A DNA stretch of 64,000 nucleotides from contig NZ_JAAWVT010000014.1 of NCBI RefSeq assembly GCF_012271785.1, forward strand, positions 1-64,000, given 5' to 3'. Shown in pieces: positions 45,081 through 54,103 of the stretch. This DNA comes from Paeniglutamicibacter terrestris. GTDB taxonomy: Bacteria > Actinomycetota > Actinomycetes > Actinomycetales > Micrococcaceae. The position numbers and the translations under genes were made by a program. Each line of letters starts with the position of its first letter. Within the stretch, counting starts at the first letter, position 1. The notes beneath the pieces are model-generated. The model was given only the letters and a program-made list of their open reading frames with translations, searched no databases and was not told the origin of the DNA.

Positions 45081-46707
45081 GTTGTAAAGCTCCAATAAAG
45101 TTGTTGTGTCGGGTGATTTCATTTTCGACCGGCTTGACCACCGAGGCTCCAGCAACCACGCCGATGGCGCCCTGAAGGACTTTTCTGGCCTTTCGGGCTC
45201 TGCCCGCAGCGCCTATCCGCGCCACCAATGAGGTAACCAGGCCCAAGACGATGCCGAGGAGAATTCCAATGCCGAGCATCAAGGTGGGAACGGGGAAACC
45301 TTCAACCTTCGGCGCGGCAGGCACAGTGAATTGAAGATATTGCGCCCCAAACAAGGCACCAAGCCACAATGCCCCAGCCAATGCCGTGGCTAGTGAAATC
45401 CACTGAATGACCGAGATGATCGGCCACCACCAGGCGCCTCGGGTCGCACCAATATTGGTATTGGCGATGGCTTGGTCAAGTTCATCCGGGAGGTTTTCGC
45501 GTCCCGCTCGTGCAGCACGGCGAATAGATCCCTGCCATGCCTCGGGTGCGCCAGAACTCGCCCCATCAGCGAAGCGTCGGACCGCAGAATCGGCTTGCGC
45601 CTTCTGAGCTGCACCCGCGGCCGGCAACGACGTCCGGTTCAACGTGGGGTTCACCTCAGCACTTTTGAGATTAAGTCGGCGTAGCGGATCCGGACGCATT
45701 TTTGCCAACCAACGCGTCAGTGGCCATCCGGTGCGCTTATGGGCATCTAACCGGTAGGAAGTTCGTACGGCGTTTACTACCGTCTCAACACCCGAAGCCG
45801 AAGCCAGCTCTCCGGTGAGTGTCCGTTTAGCAGCCTCGGCCGGGAGTTTGAGCACTTGCAGTGGCGCACCATCCACCATTTTTGCCGCAACTATGGCCAC
45901 GTCGGCACTCAGGCGGTTGGTGACGGCGGCGCGTTCGGTCACGACCTTGGCGATCTCCTGACGCAAGGCATCAACGCCTTCACCCGTGAGGGCAGAAACG
46001 CCTAAAATTCGGGGAGCTGATAACCCATCGGAAACAAGAATCGACCGCAGGGAATCCATGACTGGTCCCCGTTCGTTTTCCCGGAGTTTGTCGATTTGGT
46101 TCAGAACAACCAATGTCACCGAGCCGTGTGTGGCTAGGGGCCTGATGAAGTCATGGTGTACGGCGGCGTCAGCGTACTTTTGTGGGTCAAGAACCCAAAT
46201 CAGTACGTCAACTTGTCCCGCAAGCTTCGTGGCTATTTCTCGGTTGGCCGCCACTGTCGAGTCAAAATCCGGAAGATCGAGCAGGATCAGCCCGTTAACG
46301 TCTTTTTCGGCCCCAAAGATACCCTTTTTATCCAGCCGCAAGGGTGACTTTACGATGTGGCGTTGCTGCACGCCTAGCCAATCAAGCAAGGGATCAGACC
46401 CCGCTTGTCCCCAGATCCCGGCCAAGGGCTGGCTAGTGGTGGGACGCGTGGCAGCGGCCTTGGCGAGGTCTTGACCTGCCACGGCGTTGAAAAGGGTAGA
46501 TTTTCCACTGCCGGTTGCCCCGAAAAAGCCCACGACCGTGTGTTCTGCAGAAAGAGTCCGACGCGTTGAAGCCAATTCGAGGACTCGCCAAGAAGCCGAA
46601 CTAACCTCTTCGCTTAGTCGCTCCGCCCCCAGTTCGGTGGCTTCCTTCAGAGCTTCAAGACGCCGTTCCAATGGGCTGTCGGCGCTGGTTTGTCGACGGC
46701 GGCTCAT
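45067..46707 (-). CDS. dynamin-like GTPase, second of pair
   Basis: A 546-residue membrane GTPase. An N-terminal helix rich in Glu/Arg precedes the dynamin-type GTPase domain: P-loop VVGFFGATGSGKSTLFNA (about residues 61-78), switch threonines in ATRPTTSQPLAG, G3 LILLDLPDFDS, and G4 VVLNQIDKLR. A helical stalk-like middle follows. Near the C-terminus are two hydrophobic segments (about 425-460 and 470-500), then a basic tail. Architecture and pairing recall DynA/DynB of Streptomyces and other bacterial dynamins that remodel membranes or septa; function here is inferred. ATG 46707 overlaps the stop of the partner gene by 4 nt (ATGA), and its own 3' end overlaps thiL. Confidence 0.82.
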   Translation of the reverse strand: MSRRRQTSADSPLERRLEALKEATELGAERLSEEVSSASWRVLELASTRRTLSAEHTVVGFFGATGSGKSTLFNAVAGQDLAKAAATRPTTSQPLAGIWGQAGSDPLLDWLGVQQRHIVKSPLRLDKKGIFGAEKDVNGLILLDLPDFDSTVAANREIATKLAGQVDVLIWVLDPQKYADAAVHHDFIRPLATHGSVTLVVLNQIDKLRENERGPVMDSLRSILVSDGLSAPRILGVSALTGEGVDALRQEIAKVVTERAAVTNRLSADVAIVAAKMVDGAPLQVLKLPAEAAKRTLTGELASASGVETVVNAVRTSYRLDAHKRTGWPLTRWLAKMRPDPLRRLNLKSAEVNPTLNRTSLPAAGAAQKAQADSAVRRFADGASSGAPEAWQGSIRRAARAGRENLPDELDQAIANTNIGATRGAWWWPIISVIQWISLATALAGALWLGALFGAQYLQFTVPAAPKVEGFPVPTLMLGIGILLGIVLGLVTSLVARIGAAGRARKARKVLQGAIGVVAGASVVKPVENEITRHNNFIGALQRAQS

Positions 46708-48560
46708 GCACCCTGCTCTCTGGCTAGTCGGCGGACGGCCGCCGAATTTTTCTTCATGTCTGCAGCATCGTGTTCTGTCGGAACGTCTACTAGGTGGGAA
46801 AGGAATCGTTGCTTCTCGGTTTCCAGTAGCGCGGTGCAACGTGTCGACAATGAATCCTTGGCTCGTTTTGTCAGTCGCCGTACGGCGTCCTCACCAAAGA
46901 TTGTTTCGAGAAGTTTCTGGCCCACAACCGCGGACCCGCCAGCGATGCCAACTTCCAATCCCGTGAGTCCTGCGGTGGAGGCAAATACAACCACCATGAG
47001 AGCCACGGCCACGCCGTTAACACCGAATGACACCATTCTCGCAGTCATCCGTTTACCGGCACCCTCTGTCCGAATAATCTCCATCAGGTCCCCCTGCCAC
47101 GCGCGCACCTCAGCGGCCACGTGTTCAGAGAACCGCGGTGAGAGCGAACTCAGATTAGTGGCAGCCGCAAATGACTTACCCGCCGGGTCCGCACGCCAAC
47201 GCTCCTCGGTGGTCTCACTGGCCTTGGCCGCTTGATCAACCACCACAGCGTGAAGGCCCGTCTCAATCGCAGCAGCCACGGTGGTGACCGGCTTGGGCTT
47301 GCCGGTGAAGAATGCGCCAACTCTGTCGCGCAAGCGTCCAATTCCCGATTCCAAGGATCTGAAGAATTCTCCCGTTCCCACAAAATCCTGCCATCGGGCA
47401 AGAACTTCGCCCCTGAGCAAGGTGCCATCTTGGACACTGACAAGTATTTCCTCGTGGGCTTGTTCAAATGCTTCATGCGCAAATTGCGCCAACCGCGCTC
47501 CGTTTGATTCTTGCTCCATCATCGCTTGGGAAATGGCGTCGCCTCGGTCAGCAAGGTGGGCCAACACCCCGGCCAGGGTTTGCCGGGCAACGGCCGCTCT
47601 GGATTCACTGTCAGCGGCGAGATCACCCAGCCATTGCTTCAACGGCGCCACGGAGCTAGGCGGAAGCATGTCTAATTCGTCGAGAGTCACCTCAGGAACA
47701 ACAAAGAGCTCTGCGCTATCGAGGCCCTCACGTCCCAGCATTCCCCGTAGGTCCTTGGCTATTTCCTCTTCGACGCCCACCGGTACACGGTCAAGAACCA
47801 CGGCTACAGTAATATTTCGCCCGGCTGCATCGGAAAGTAGCTTCCAGGGAACTGCATCCGCATACCGGTTAGCCGTGGTGACGAAGATCCACAAGTCCGC
47901 AGCTGCCAGCAATTGTCCGGCTAGTCGGCGGTTCTCATCGGATATGGAATCCACGTCCGGAGCATCAAGTAGTGCTAATCCTCGGGGAACCGCATCGTCT
48001 TGGAGGAGGATAATCGAATCGGTAAGTTTAGCATCCGGCGTAGCGCCTACCTGCGACGCTGAAATCTCATGACCAGTGCCGACAGCCGTTCCGGTGATGC
48101 GGCGGAGCCCAGGCAAGATCCGTTCGTTCTCCAGCCAAGGCAGGTCTAGTTTGTGATGCAACAGGATGGGCTGTCGAGTTGTTGGCCGAATGGCACCGGC
48201 TCGCGTCACAGGATGGCCGACGAGAGCATTAACAAGTGTTGATTTGCCTGCGCCCGTGGAACCTCCGACCACCGCTAGTAATGGAGCGTCCAGGCTGCGG
48301 TATCGCGGCAAAATATAGTCATCAAGTTGTTCTACCGCGGTACGCACATTTTCGCGTACTTCCTCAACGCCGGCGATATTCAGCGGAAGAACTCCTGCCG
48401 CGAGATTTTTCCTGACGGCGGTTAGTAGGTTGATGGCTTCCATGTCAGCGGGCATTGCTTCGCCGAGTGGCGCACTTTCCGATTCAGAGCCATTACTAGT
48501 AGTCACCACTACATCATGCCAAAGACTTGCATGATTTATCCGCAAGGCTACCCGAGTCAT
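46704..48560 (-). CDS. dynamin-like GTPase, first of pair
   Basis: A 618-residue partner of the adjacent GTPase. The GTPase domain shows P-loop LLAVVGGSTGAGKSTLVNA (about 94-112), IRPTTRQPIL (switch), G3 LALLDAPDVDSI and a G4-like VAVVLDRVPVGV, where the usual N/T-K-x-D is replaced by L-D-R-V, so nucleotide specificity may be altered. A long helical region follows, with a hydrophobic hairpin at about 510-555 (MVSFGVNGVAVALMVVVFAS and following). The start is uncertain: ATG 48560 has no ribosome site, and GTG 48509 or 48506 are alternatives that keep all recognisable domains. It lies just downstream of the tRNA-Glu terminator. Confidence 0.8.
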   Translation of the reverse strand: MTRVALRINHASLWHDVVVTTSNGSESESAPLGEAMPADMEAINLLTAVRKNLAAGVLPLNIAGVEEVRENVRTAVEQLDDYILPRYRSLDAPLLAVVGGSTGAGKSTLVNALVGHPVTRAGAIRPTTRQPILLHHKLDLPWLENERILPGLRRITGTAVGTGHEISASQVGATPDAKLTDSIILLQDDAVPRGLALLDAPDVDSISDENRRLAGQLLAAADLWIFVTTANRYADAVPWKLLSDAAGRNITVAVVLDRVPVGVEEEIAKDLRGMLGREGLDSAELFVVPEVTLDELDMLPPSSVAPLKQWLGDLAADSESRAAVARQTLAGVLAHLADRGDAISQAMMEQESNGARLAQFAHEAFEQAHEEILVSVQDGTLLRGEVLARWQDFVGTGEFFRSLESGIGRLRDRVGAFFTGKPKPVTTVAAAIETGLHAVVVDQAAKASETTEERWRADPAGKSFAAATNLSSLSPRFSEHVAAEVRAWQGDLMEIIRTEGAGKRMTARMVSFGVNGVAVALMVVVFASTAGLTGLEVGIAGGSAVVGQKLLETIFGEDAVRRLTKRAKDSLSTRCTALLETEKQRFLSHLVDVPTEHDAADMKKNSAAVRRLAREQGA

Positions 48561-48589
48561 TTTCGGAACAGATCATGTCGGCTTAAAAA

Positions 48590-48622
48590 CAAATGGTTCC
48601 AAACAAGGTTTGGAACCATTTG
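48590..48622 (-). terminator. intrinsic terminator after tRNA-Glu genes
   Basis: A perfect 15-bp stem (CAAATGGTTCCAAAC with GTTTGGAACCATTTG, 3-nt loop) is followed on the minus strand by TTTTT. It begins 7 nt after the promoter-distal tRNA-Glu gene, so it ends the tRNA transcript. Confidence 0.9.
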
Positions 48623-48628
48623 TGCTTG

Positions 48629-48701
48629 TGACCCCAACGGGATTCGAACCCGTGTTACCGCCGTGAGAGGGCAGCGTACTAGGCCGCTATACGATGGGGC
48701 C
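48629..48701 (-). tRNA. tRNA-Glu (CTC), copy 1
   Basis: A 73-nt cloverleaf on the minus strand. The acceptor stem pairs GGCCCCA with TGGGGTC, the anticodon loop CTCTCAC gives CTC, and the T arm is ACGGGTTCGAATCCCGT. CCA is not encoded. It is identical to copy 2, 122 bp away. Confidence 0.95.
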
Positions 48702-48750
48702 GTATAGCTGTAACGTTTTAGGACTGTTACCGTCCGATTCATCTGAATCG

Positions 48751-48823
48751 TGACCCCAACGGGATTCGAACCCGTGTTACCGCCGTGAGAGGGCAGCGTA
48801 CTAGGCCGCTATACGATGGGGCC
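48751..48823 (-). tRNA. tRNA-Glu (CTC), copy 2
   Basis: A 73-nt gene identical over its full length to the downstream copy, with anticodon CTC and a G-T pair at acceptor position 2. A 49-nt spacer containing GATTCA/TGAATC separates the copies and probably serves in processing. Confidence 0.95.
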
Positions 48824-48891
48824 GTATGCTTTGCGCGGAGGACTAACGTCCCCCACGCAAACCGGTCCTCGCTTTCGCGAAGACCGTGACG

Positions 48892-48963
48892 CTGGGGTAC
48901 CAGGACTCGAACCTAGAATGTTGGTACCAGAAACCAGTGTGTTGCCAATTACACCATACCCCA
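48892..48963 (-). tRNA. tRNA-Gln (CTG)
   Basis: A 72-nt tRNA on the minus strand, with acceptor TGGGGTA/TACCCCA, discriminator G, anticodon loop TTCTGGT (CTG), and T arm TAGGTTCGAGTCCTG. The base of the anticodon stem reads C27 opposite A43, a mismatch in this reading. It is first in the cluster Gln-Glu-Glu. In actinobacteria it would be charged by the nearby non-discriminating GluRS and then amidated. Confidence 0.93.
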
Positions 48964-49025
48964 CAGCGTTGATTCGCCCTCCAACTTCCTTTCGAAAGCT
49001 TTCCTGCGCCTCAGCACGAGAAATA

Positions 49026-49055
49026 ACTATACAGTCGGATCTGCATAAAGTACAA
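49026..49055 (-). promoter_or_regulatory. candidate promoter of the tRNA cluster
   Basis: On the minus strand TTGTAC (49055-49050) and TATAGT (49031-49026) are separated by 18 nt and lie about 60 bp upstream of tRNA-Gln. They fit -35 and -10 elements of the housekeeping sigma factor. Confidence 0.55.
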
Positions 49056-49667
49056 ATCGGCGGATCACTTGGACTTCCAACCCCCAAAAACCGCGTACTT
49101 ACAGCGATCCGAGCGGCAAATCGATGACGATTCTTGGATCTTTTAGGTGAAACTGCTTTGTGATCTGGCGCACGAATTAGCGCGGATTTCTAGAGGCCTT
49201 CGGCGCATCCGCACTGGTCAGCGCGGCCATCACCGAACGACCGTGAAAACCTAGGATCCTGTCCCAACCACGTGAGTGTCAGTTCGCCTTGCGAGCCGAC
49301 ACTCATGCGGCTGACCGCCCGCGGGCTCCGAGCCCTCGACGCCTGCTTCCTGCCGCTTGAGCTTGAGCTTTAGCTTTAGCTTTAGCTTTAGCGCCACTTT
49401 ATCGACGCAATTGATGCCATCTGGCGCCGGTCGCTAAAACGTCAATCCCTTTGCGGAGAAACCCCCTCGCGCCAATGACGGCGCCTTGCGGTAGGGCCAT
49501 GAAGAGCGCATTGGTCTCGCAGTGGCGCTCTTTACGGCCAGGAACACTATGCCTTGGCTCAGCGAGTACCGGGAAGATCCGAAAATCCGCACCAGAGGTC
49601 GCATGAAAAGCGGCAGTCAACACGGCTTCTCTTGTACTTCTCCTACTATGCCGAGGAATAAGAAAAG
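49056..49667. other. 612-bp gap without a convincing gene
   Basis: No reading frame here has a ribosome site or a recognisable protein. Its structured elements are a hairpin at 49274-49304 (outer arms GAGTGTC/GACACTC, inner arms GTTCGC/GCGAGC) and the hexamer repeat at 49355-49390. The hairpin has no T-run on either strand. Confidence 0.6.
49355..49390. repeat. six-copy hexanucleotide repeat
   Basis: Two GCTTGA units are followed by four GCTTTA units, six tandem hexamers without interruption. It lies in a non-coding stretch, so copy number variation would not shift a protein. Confidence 0.9.
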
Positions 49668-49709
49668 CCCCAGCCCACCCGCGAATCGATATTCGCGGGT
49701 GGACTGGGG
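49668..49709 (-). terminator. gltX intrinsic terminator
   Basis: A long, nearly perfect stem pairs CCCCAGCCCACCCGCGAAT with ATTCGCGGGTGGACTGGGG (one G-T/C-A-type mismatch). It lies 40 bp past the gltX stop and is followed on the minus strand by CTTTTCTTATT. Confidence 0.85.
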
Positions 49710-49749
49710 ACTTAGTTCTCGTTATTGGTATTGGTGATGACTTCTTTAG

Positions 49750-51255
49750 CTATCGGGTGGCGCGGAAGGCGCGCACCCGGTTCAGTGAAGACTCTTTGCC
49801 AAGGATGACCATCGACTCGAACAGTGGCGGTGAAATACGCTTTCCCGAAACTGCGGTGCGAATCGGACCAAAGGCGTGGCGGGGCTTAACGCCCATTCCT
49901 TCCACTAGTGCCGACTTCAAGACGTCCTGAAGGGTCTCGGCATCCCATCGCGCGGCAGACTCCAGCGCTTCGATGCCCGCGTCAAGAATCTCTGCCGTGT
50001 TTTCCGGCAGTCCCTTCAGTGCATCGGCGGCCGGCTCGATAGCCGAATCCTCGGTGAAGAGGAACTCAAGCATTTCTGGCGCCTCGCCGAGCAGCGTGAT
50101 GCGTTCCTGTACCAGCGGGGCTGCTTCCGAGAGGATTTTGTTCTCTCGATCACTCAGCTGCTCCCCCACCAAGTTATTGGCCTGGAGGTACGGGATCAGA
50201 CGGTTGCGGAAGTCTTCTGCCTCGAGCATACGAACATGGGTGCCGTTGATAGCTTCAGCCTTCTTGATATCAAAGCGCGCCGGGTTGGAAAGCACGTTAT
50301 GGACATCAAATGCTTCGATGAGCTGGTCTCGGGTGAAGATGTCTTCATCAGCACTGAGTGACCAACCAAGCAAAGAAAGGTAATTCAGAAGGCCTTCCGG
50401 AATGAATCCGCGATCGCGGTGCAGGAAGAGGCTGGATTCCGGATCACGCTTTGAAAGCTTCTTGTTGCCTTGGCCCATAACGTATGGCAGGTGACCAAAC
50501 AGTGGCATGTACTCGGCCACTCCCACGTCGATCAAAGCGCGGTATAGGGCAATCTGACGTGGAGTGGAAGAGAGCAAGTCTTCACCGCGCAGCACGTGGG
50601 TAATGCCCATCAAGGCGTCATCCACGGGATTAACGAGCGTGTAGAGCGGCTGCCCGTTAGCACGAACCACAACGAAGTCAGGAACGGATCCCGCCTTGAA
50701 GGTGATCTCCCCGCGCACGACGTCGGTGAACGTCAAATCTTCATCCGGCATGCGCACCCGCAACACGGGATCGCGACCCTCTGCACGGTATCCGGCAATC
50801 TGCTCTTCGCTTAGCTCGCGGTCAAATCCGTCGTAGCCCAGTTTCGGGTCGCGGCCGGCGGCCTTGTGGCGGGCTTCCACTTCTTCTGGAGTAGAGAACG
50901 ACTCGTAGAGGTGGCCTGCTGCGCGAAGTTTGGCGATAACGTCGGCGTAGATGTCACCACGCAGGGACTGGCGGTACGGTTCGTGCGGGCCACCAACGTT
51001 AACGCCCTCATCCCAGGTGATACCCAACCAGTCCAAGGCATCAAGCAACTGGTTGTAGCTTTCCTCGGAGTCGCGCTTGGCGTCGGTGTCTTCAATGCGG
51101 AAAATCATTTTTCCGCCGGTGTGGCGCGCATAGGCCCAGTTAAACAGGGCTGTACGAATCAGGCCAACGTGCGGGGTGCCGGTCGGAGACGGGCAGAAGC
51201 GTACGCGGACGGGGGTTTCATCGGTCACGGTGGGAATGAGGGATACATCAGTCAT
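49750..51255 (-). CDS. gltX: glutamyl-tRNA synthetase
   Basis: A 501-residue class I aminoacyl-tRNA synthetase. [20 protein letters not shown] contains the HIGH-type motif as [18 protein letters not shown] is the glutamate-binding region, and [10 protein letters not shown] is the KMSKS-type loop. A C-terminal anticodon-binding domain of about 170 residues follows. In actinobacteria without GlnRS this enzyme typically charges both tRNA-Glu and tRNA-Gln, the latter then being corrected by GatCAB. The tRNA-Gln and tRNA-Glu genes lie just downstream on the same strand, beyond a strong terminator. Hairpins bracket the gene. Confidence 0.98.
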   Translation of the reverse strand: MTDVSLIPTVTDETPVRVRFCPSPTGTPHVGLIRTALFNWAYARHTGGKMIFRIEDTDAKRDSEESYNQLLDALDWLGITWDEGVNVGGPHEPYRQSLRGDIYADVIAKLRAAGHLYESFSTPEEVEARHKAAGRDPKLGYDGFDRELSEEQIAGYRAEGRDPVLRVRMPDEDLTFTDVVRGEITFKAGSVPDFVVVRANGQPLYTLVNPVDDALMGITHVLRGEDLLSSTPRQIALYRALIDVGVAEYMPLFGHLPYVMGQGNKKLSKRDPESSLFLHRDRGFIPEGLLNYLSLLGWSLSADEDIFTRDQLIEAFDVHNVLSNPARFDIKKAEAINGTHVRMLEAEDFRNRLIPYLQANNLVGEQLSDRENKILSEAAPLVQERITLLGEAPEMLEFLFTEDSAIEPAADALKGLPENTAEILDAGIEALESAARWDAETLQDVLKSALVEGMGVKPRHAFGPIRTAVSGKRISPPLFESMVILGKESSLNRVRAFRATR

Positions 51256-51326
51256 GATGTTCCCATTCTATGCCGCCAGTGCGCTCGGCCCGTCAAGAGA
51301 GTACAGGCGGCCTGTCGGTAAAGGAC

Positions 51327-51369
51327 GTTAGGCGCCTTCGTCCCCTACTCGGGGAGGAAAGCGCCTAAC
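51327..51369. terminator. hairpin between FAH-family gene and gltX
   Basis: Outer arms GTTAGGCGC and GCGCCTAAC (9 bp) continue into TTCGTCCCC/GGGGAGGAA, giving a stem of about 18 bp 35 nt after the FAH-family stop. It may terminate that gene before gltX. T-richness downstream is slight. Confidence 0.6.
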
Positions 51370-51403
51370 CTCTTAGTTCAATCTATGGCTCTATTTCAAA
51401 GAC

Positions 51404-52165
51404 TTAGCGACGGAAGGTATTGCTCAAAGTTCCGATGCCTTCGATCTCAATTTCCACGCGCTGACCGTCAACCACTTCGCCAACACCGGCGGGTGTGCCG
51501 GTGAGGATCACATCGCCCGGAAGCAGAGTGAAGGCGGCCGAAGCATAGGCAACTAGGTCGTTGACGCCCCACACCATTTCCGAGGTGTTGCCGTCCTGGA
51601 CCACTACGCCGTCAAGGCGGGTCATCAATTGTGTGTCCTCGTGATCAAGCTCGGTCTGGATCCATGGACCCAGCGGGCACGAACCGTCCCAGCCCTTAGC
51701 GCGGGCCCACTGACCATCTGTTCGCTGGGCGTCGCGCGCCGTCAGATCGTTGGCAATCGTGTAACCAAAAATTACATCTTGGGCCTTGTCGGCCGGAACG
51801 TCCTTGCAAATACGTCCAATAACAACGGCCAGCTCCCCCTCATAGGATATTTCCTCCGAGAAGCTGGGCAATGTGATCGGGTCGCCGGTTCCAACTACCG
51901 CCGTGTTGGGCTTCAAGAACATCAATGGTTCGGGCGGAACCTTGTTACCCAATTCTGCCGCGTGGTCTGCATAGGTGCGCCCGAAGCACACCACCTTGGA
52001 GCGGGGAATAATCGGGGCGAGCAACCTGACGTCTTCAAGCTTGTGCTTGACGCCGGTTGGCTTGATTCCTTGGAAGAACGGGTCGCCGGCGATGACGAGA
52101 ACCTCGCCATCCTCCACGACGCCGTACATGGGGTCACTGTCAACGACAAAACGAGCAATACGCAT
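51404..52165 (-). CDS. fumarylacetoacetate hydrolase (FAH) family protein
   Basis: A 253-residue FAH-fold enzyme. The metal site is suggested by EISYEGELAVVIGR (E-x-E) and the following FGYTIANDLTARDAQ with a conserved Asp. TGTPAGVG is the C-terminal loop. KPNTAVVGTGDPI precedes the catalytic domain. Family members hydrolyse C-C bonds, decarboxylate oxaloacetate, or isomerise; the substrate is not evident. It follows galE after 3 bp on the same strand, so they may be co-transcribed, although no metabolic link is obvious. The start is ATG 52165. Confidence 0.9.
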   Translation of the reverse strand: MRIARFVVDSDPMYGVVEDGEVLVIAGDPFFQGIKPTGVKHKLEDVRLLAPIIPRSKVVCFGRTYADHAAELGNKVPPEPLMFLKPNTAVVGTGDPITLPSFSEEISYEGELAVVIGRICKDVPADKAQDVIFGYTIANDLTARDAQRTDGQWARAKGWDGSCPLGPWIQTELDHEDTQLMTRLDGVVVQDGNTSEMVWGVNDLVAYASAAFTLLPGDVILTGTPAGVGEVVDGQRVEIEIEGIGTLSNTFRR

Positions 52166-52168
52166 GGT

Positions 52169-53284
52169 TTACAGCTTAGTGGCTTTGTGACTACTAGATG
52201 CCCGTTTTGCCGCCGAGGCCTTAGCCACACCTTCTTCGCTTTGATCCTCGTCAGCTACGACATAGGATTCTTCGTCTGGATATCCGGTGGGGTTTGCTGA
52301 CTGCCACCGCCACATGTCTTCAACCATTTGTTCGAGCCCACGTTCGGCCTTCCACCCAATTTCTTCACGGGCCAGCGTTGGATCTGCGTAGCTTGCGGCA
52401 ACGTCCCCCGGACGTCGGTCAACAACCTCATACGGAACTTCTTTCTCGGAGATACGAGCGAAGGCCTGGATAACTTCTAGTACTGAAGAACCGTTACCCG
52501 TTCCGAGGTTCCACGCGTGTAGCCCACCATGATCCTGCAAGTATTCCAGAGCGGCTAGGTGGCCGGCGCCAAGATCCAAAACGTGAATGTAATCGCGAAC
52601 ACCTGTGCCATCCGGAGTTGGGTAGTCTCCACCAAAGACGTTGACTTTTTCTCGGACACCAACTGCTACCTGGGCGATAAAAGGCATGAGGTTATTTGGA
52701 ATACCCTGGGGGTCTTCACCGATACGGCCAGACTCATGTGAGCCAACAGGATTGAAGTAGCGCAATTTAGCAATCGACCACCGTGAATCAGAGGCTGCGA
52801 GATCATCAAGCATGTACTCGATGTGAAGCTTGGTGCGTCCATAGGGGTTGGTTGCAGAAAGGGCGGTGGATTCGTTGATGGGAAGCTCGACGGTATCCCC
52901 GTAAACCGTGGCCGAGGAACTGAAGACCAGCGTTCGAACCCCGTGCTCATCCATGGCTTCGAGCAAGTTCAGGGTTCCGGTGACGTTGTTACGGTAGTAG
53001 GTCAACGGCTTGGACACTGATTCGCCAACGGCCTTGAGACCCGCAAAATGAATGACGGCTTCGGGTTTCGCCGCAGCGATGACCTCGGCAACACGGTCCT
53101 GATCCAAGAGGTCACCAACATGTAGGTGGGCTTGCTGCCCGGTGAGGTCGGCAACACGCCGCAACGCTTCGGGTGAGGAGTTACTCAGGTTATCGAGGAC
53201 GTGGACTTCGTGCCCTTGTTCCAGAAGCAACAAGACAGTGTGGGAGCCGATGTAGCCGGCGCCGCCGGTAACCAAGATTCTCAT
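52169..53284 (-). CDS. galE: UDP-glucose 4-epimerase (GalE)
   Basis: A 371-residue short-chain dehydrogenase/reductase converting UDP-glucose and UDP-galactose. VTGGAGYIGSHTVLLLL binds NAD. SSSATVYG holds the catalytic Ser. NPYGRTKLHIEYML has the Y-x3-K pair. RYFNPVGSHESGRIGEDPQG is the GalE sugar-binding signature. After the usual end (VEDMWRWQSANPTGY) the protein has about 35 extra residues, acidic then Ser/Lys/Ala-rich (SAAKRASSSHKATKL), of unknown role. Its product could serve the galactosylation of wall polymers made by the glycosyltransferases to the left. The ATG start follows a gene-free region. Confidence 0.96.
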   Translation of the reverse strand: MRILVTGGAGYIGSHTVLLLLEQGHEVHVLDNLSNSSPEALRRVADLTGQQAHLHVGDLLDQDRVAEVIAAAKPEAVIHFAGLKAVGESVSKPLTYYRNNVTGTLNLLEAMDEHGVRTLVFSSSATVYGDTVELPINESTALSATNPYGRTKLHIEYMLDDLAASDSRWSIAKLRYFNPVGSHESGRIGEDPQGIPNNLMPFIAQVAVGVREKVNVFGGDYPTPDGTGVRDYIHVLDLGAGHLAALEYLQDHGGLHAWNLGTGNGSSVLEVIQAFARISEKEVPYEVVDRRPGDVAASYADPTLAREEIGWKAERGLEQMVEDMWRWQSANPTGYPDEESYVVADEDQSEEGVAKASAAKRASSSHKATKL

Positions 53285-54053
53285 AAGGCTAGTCTACGGA
53301 AAACACTAGCCATTACTTGGCTTCAACGTCTCGCCTTTTTGGGTACAGATGTCACTGTGCATCCATTTCGGGCGTCTGCTTGCGGCGGTCGAGAGGCCGG
53401 CGCACGCTCTGATTCGTGTAGCTACCTAATCCGTTGGCAATCTATGTGGACGTCTCACTTGCCTCGCGGTAGCGCATCGTGGCCACGAGGGAAAGTCGTC
53501 GGGTTGCCTCGAATCGATATTGGCAAAAACCATCTGAACTAAAAAGCTCGATACACATAAGCCTTGTGTTGCCCAGGGTAGATCCCACGGATGCTTTCTC
53601 GCGCAGGGGTGCCTGCACCCAGTCGAATGTAGAGAATCTCGAGGCAGGGGATGTGTGCTAAAGAAGTCGCACTTGATTAGCGGTACTACCAGCGATCCAT
53701 CGCTATCCACCGCGCTTCATAAGCGTGAGGCCTGAACTCTTGGCCAAATCACCGGCTCCACCCGTTTCAAGTGATTCCAGACGCAGCAAGACCCGGACTG
53801 ACATCGAAGTTCTAACGAAAAATGCGCAACTACGTCAAAAACTTAGCTAGCCTTAAATGGTTCCGTGATCATTTATATCGATGAACCCACATCCTTCCGC
53901 AAGCTTGCTCACGAATACCGAATTTTCTCCAACTCCAGAATGTGTAAACCACGCAGTGCCAGCAGCCATTGACCAAATGAAATCAAATCAAGTCAAATCA
54001 AAAGAATCGACCCTGTTTCAACACGTAGAGGCGAAATAGCCGTCCGAAGAAAA
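53285..54053. other. about 770-bp region without a recognisable gene
   Basis: No frame shows a ribosome site plus a family motif. An AT-rich stretch near 53970-54004 contains repeated TCAAA units (AATCAAATCAAGTCAAATC). The rest may be decayed sequence or promoter regions for galE. Confidence 0.55.
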
Positions 54054-54088
54054 ATGGGGTACCGCCGCGGATAGCGACGGCACCCCAT
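54054..54088 (-). terminator. terminator of the secreted protein gene
   Basis: ATGGGGTACCGCCGC and GCGACGGCACCCCAT form an interrupted stem with loop GGATA. It lies 16 bp past the stop codon and is followed on the minus strand by TTTTCTTC. Confidence 0.7.
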
Positions 54089-54103
54089 AGCCACAAAGTA
54101 GGC

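Noticed and set aside
49355-49390. CRISPR-like array
   Set aside because: The units are 6-bp tandem repeats without spacers, and no cas genes are near.
53201-53710. Frames of about 94-113 codons beside galE, considered as a decayed gene or transposase
   Set aside because: No transposase motif, terminal repeats or consistent codon pattern was seen, and one frame is antisense to galE.
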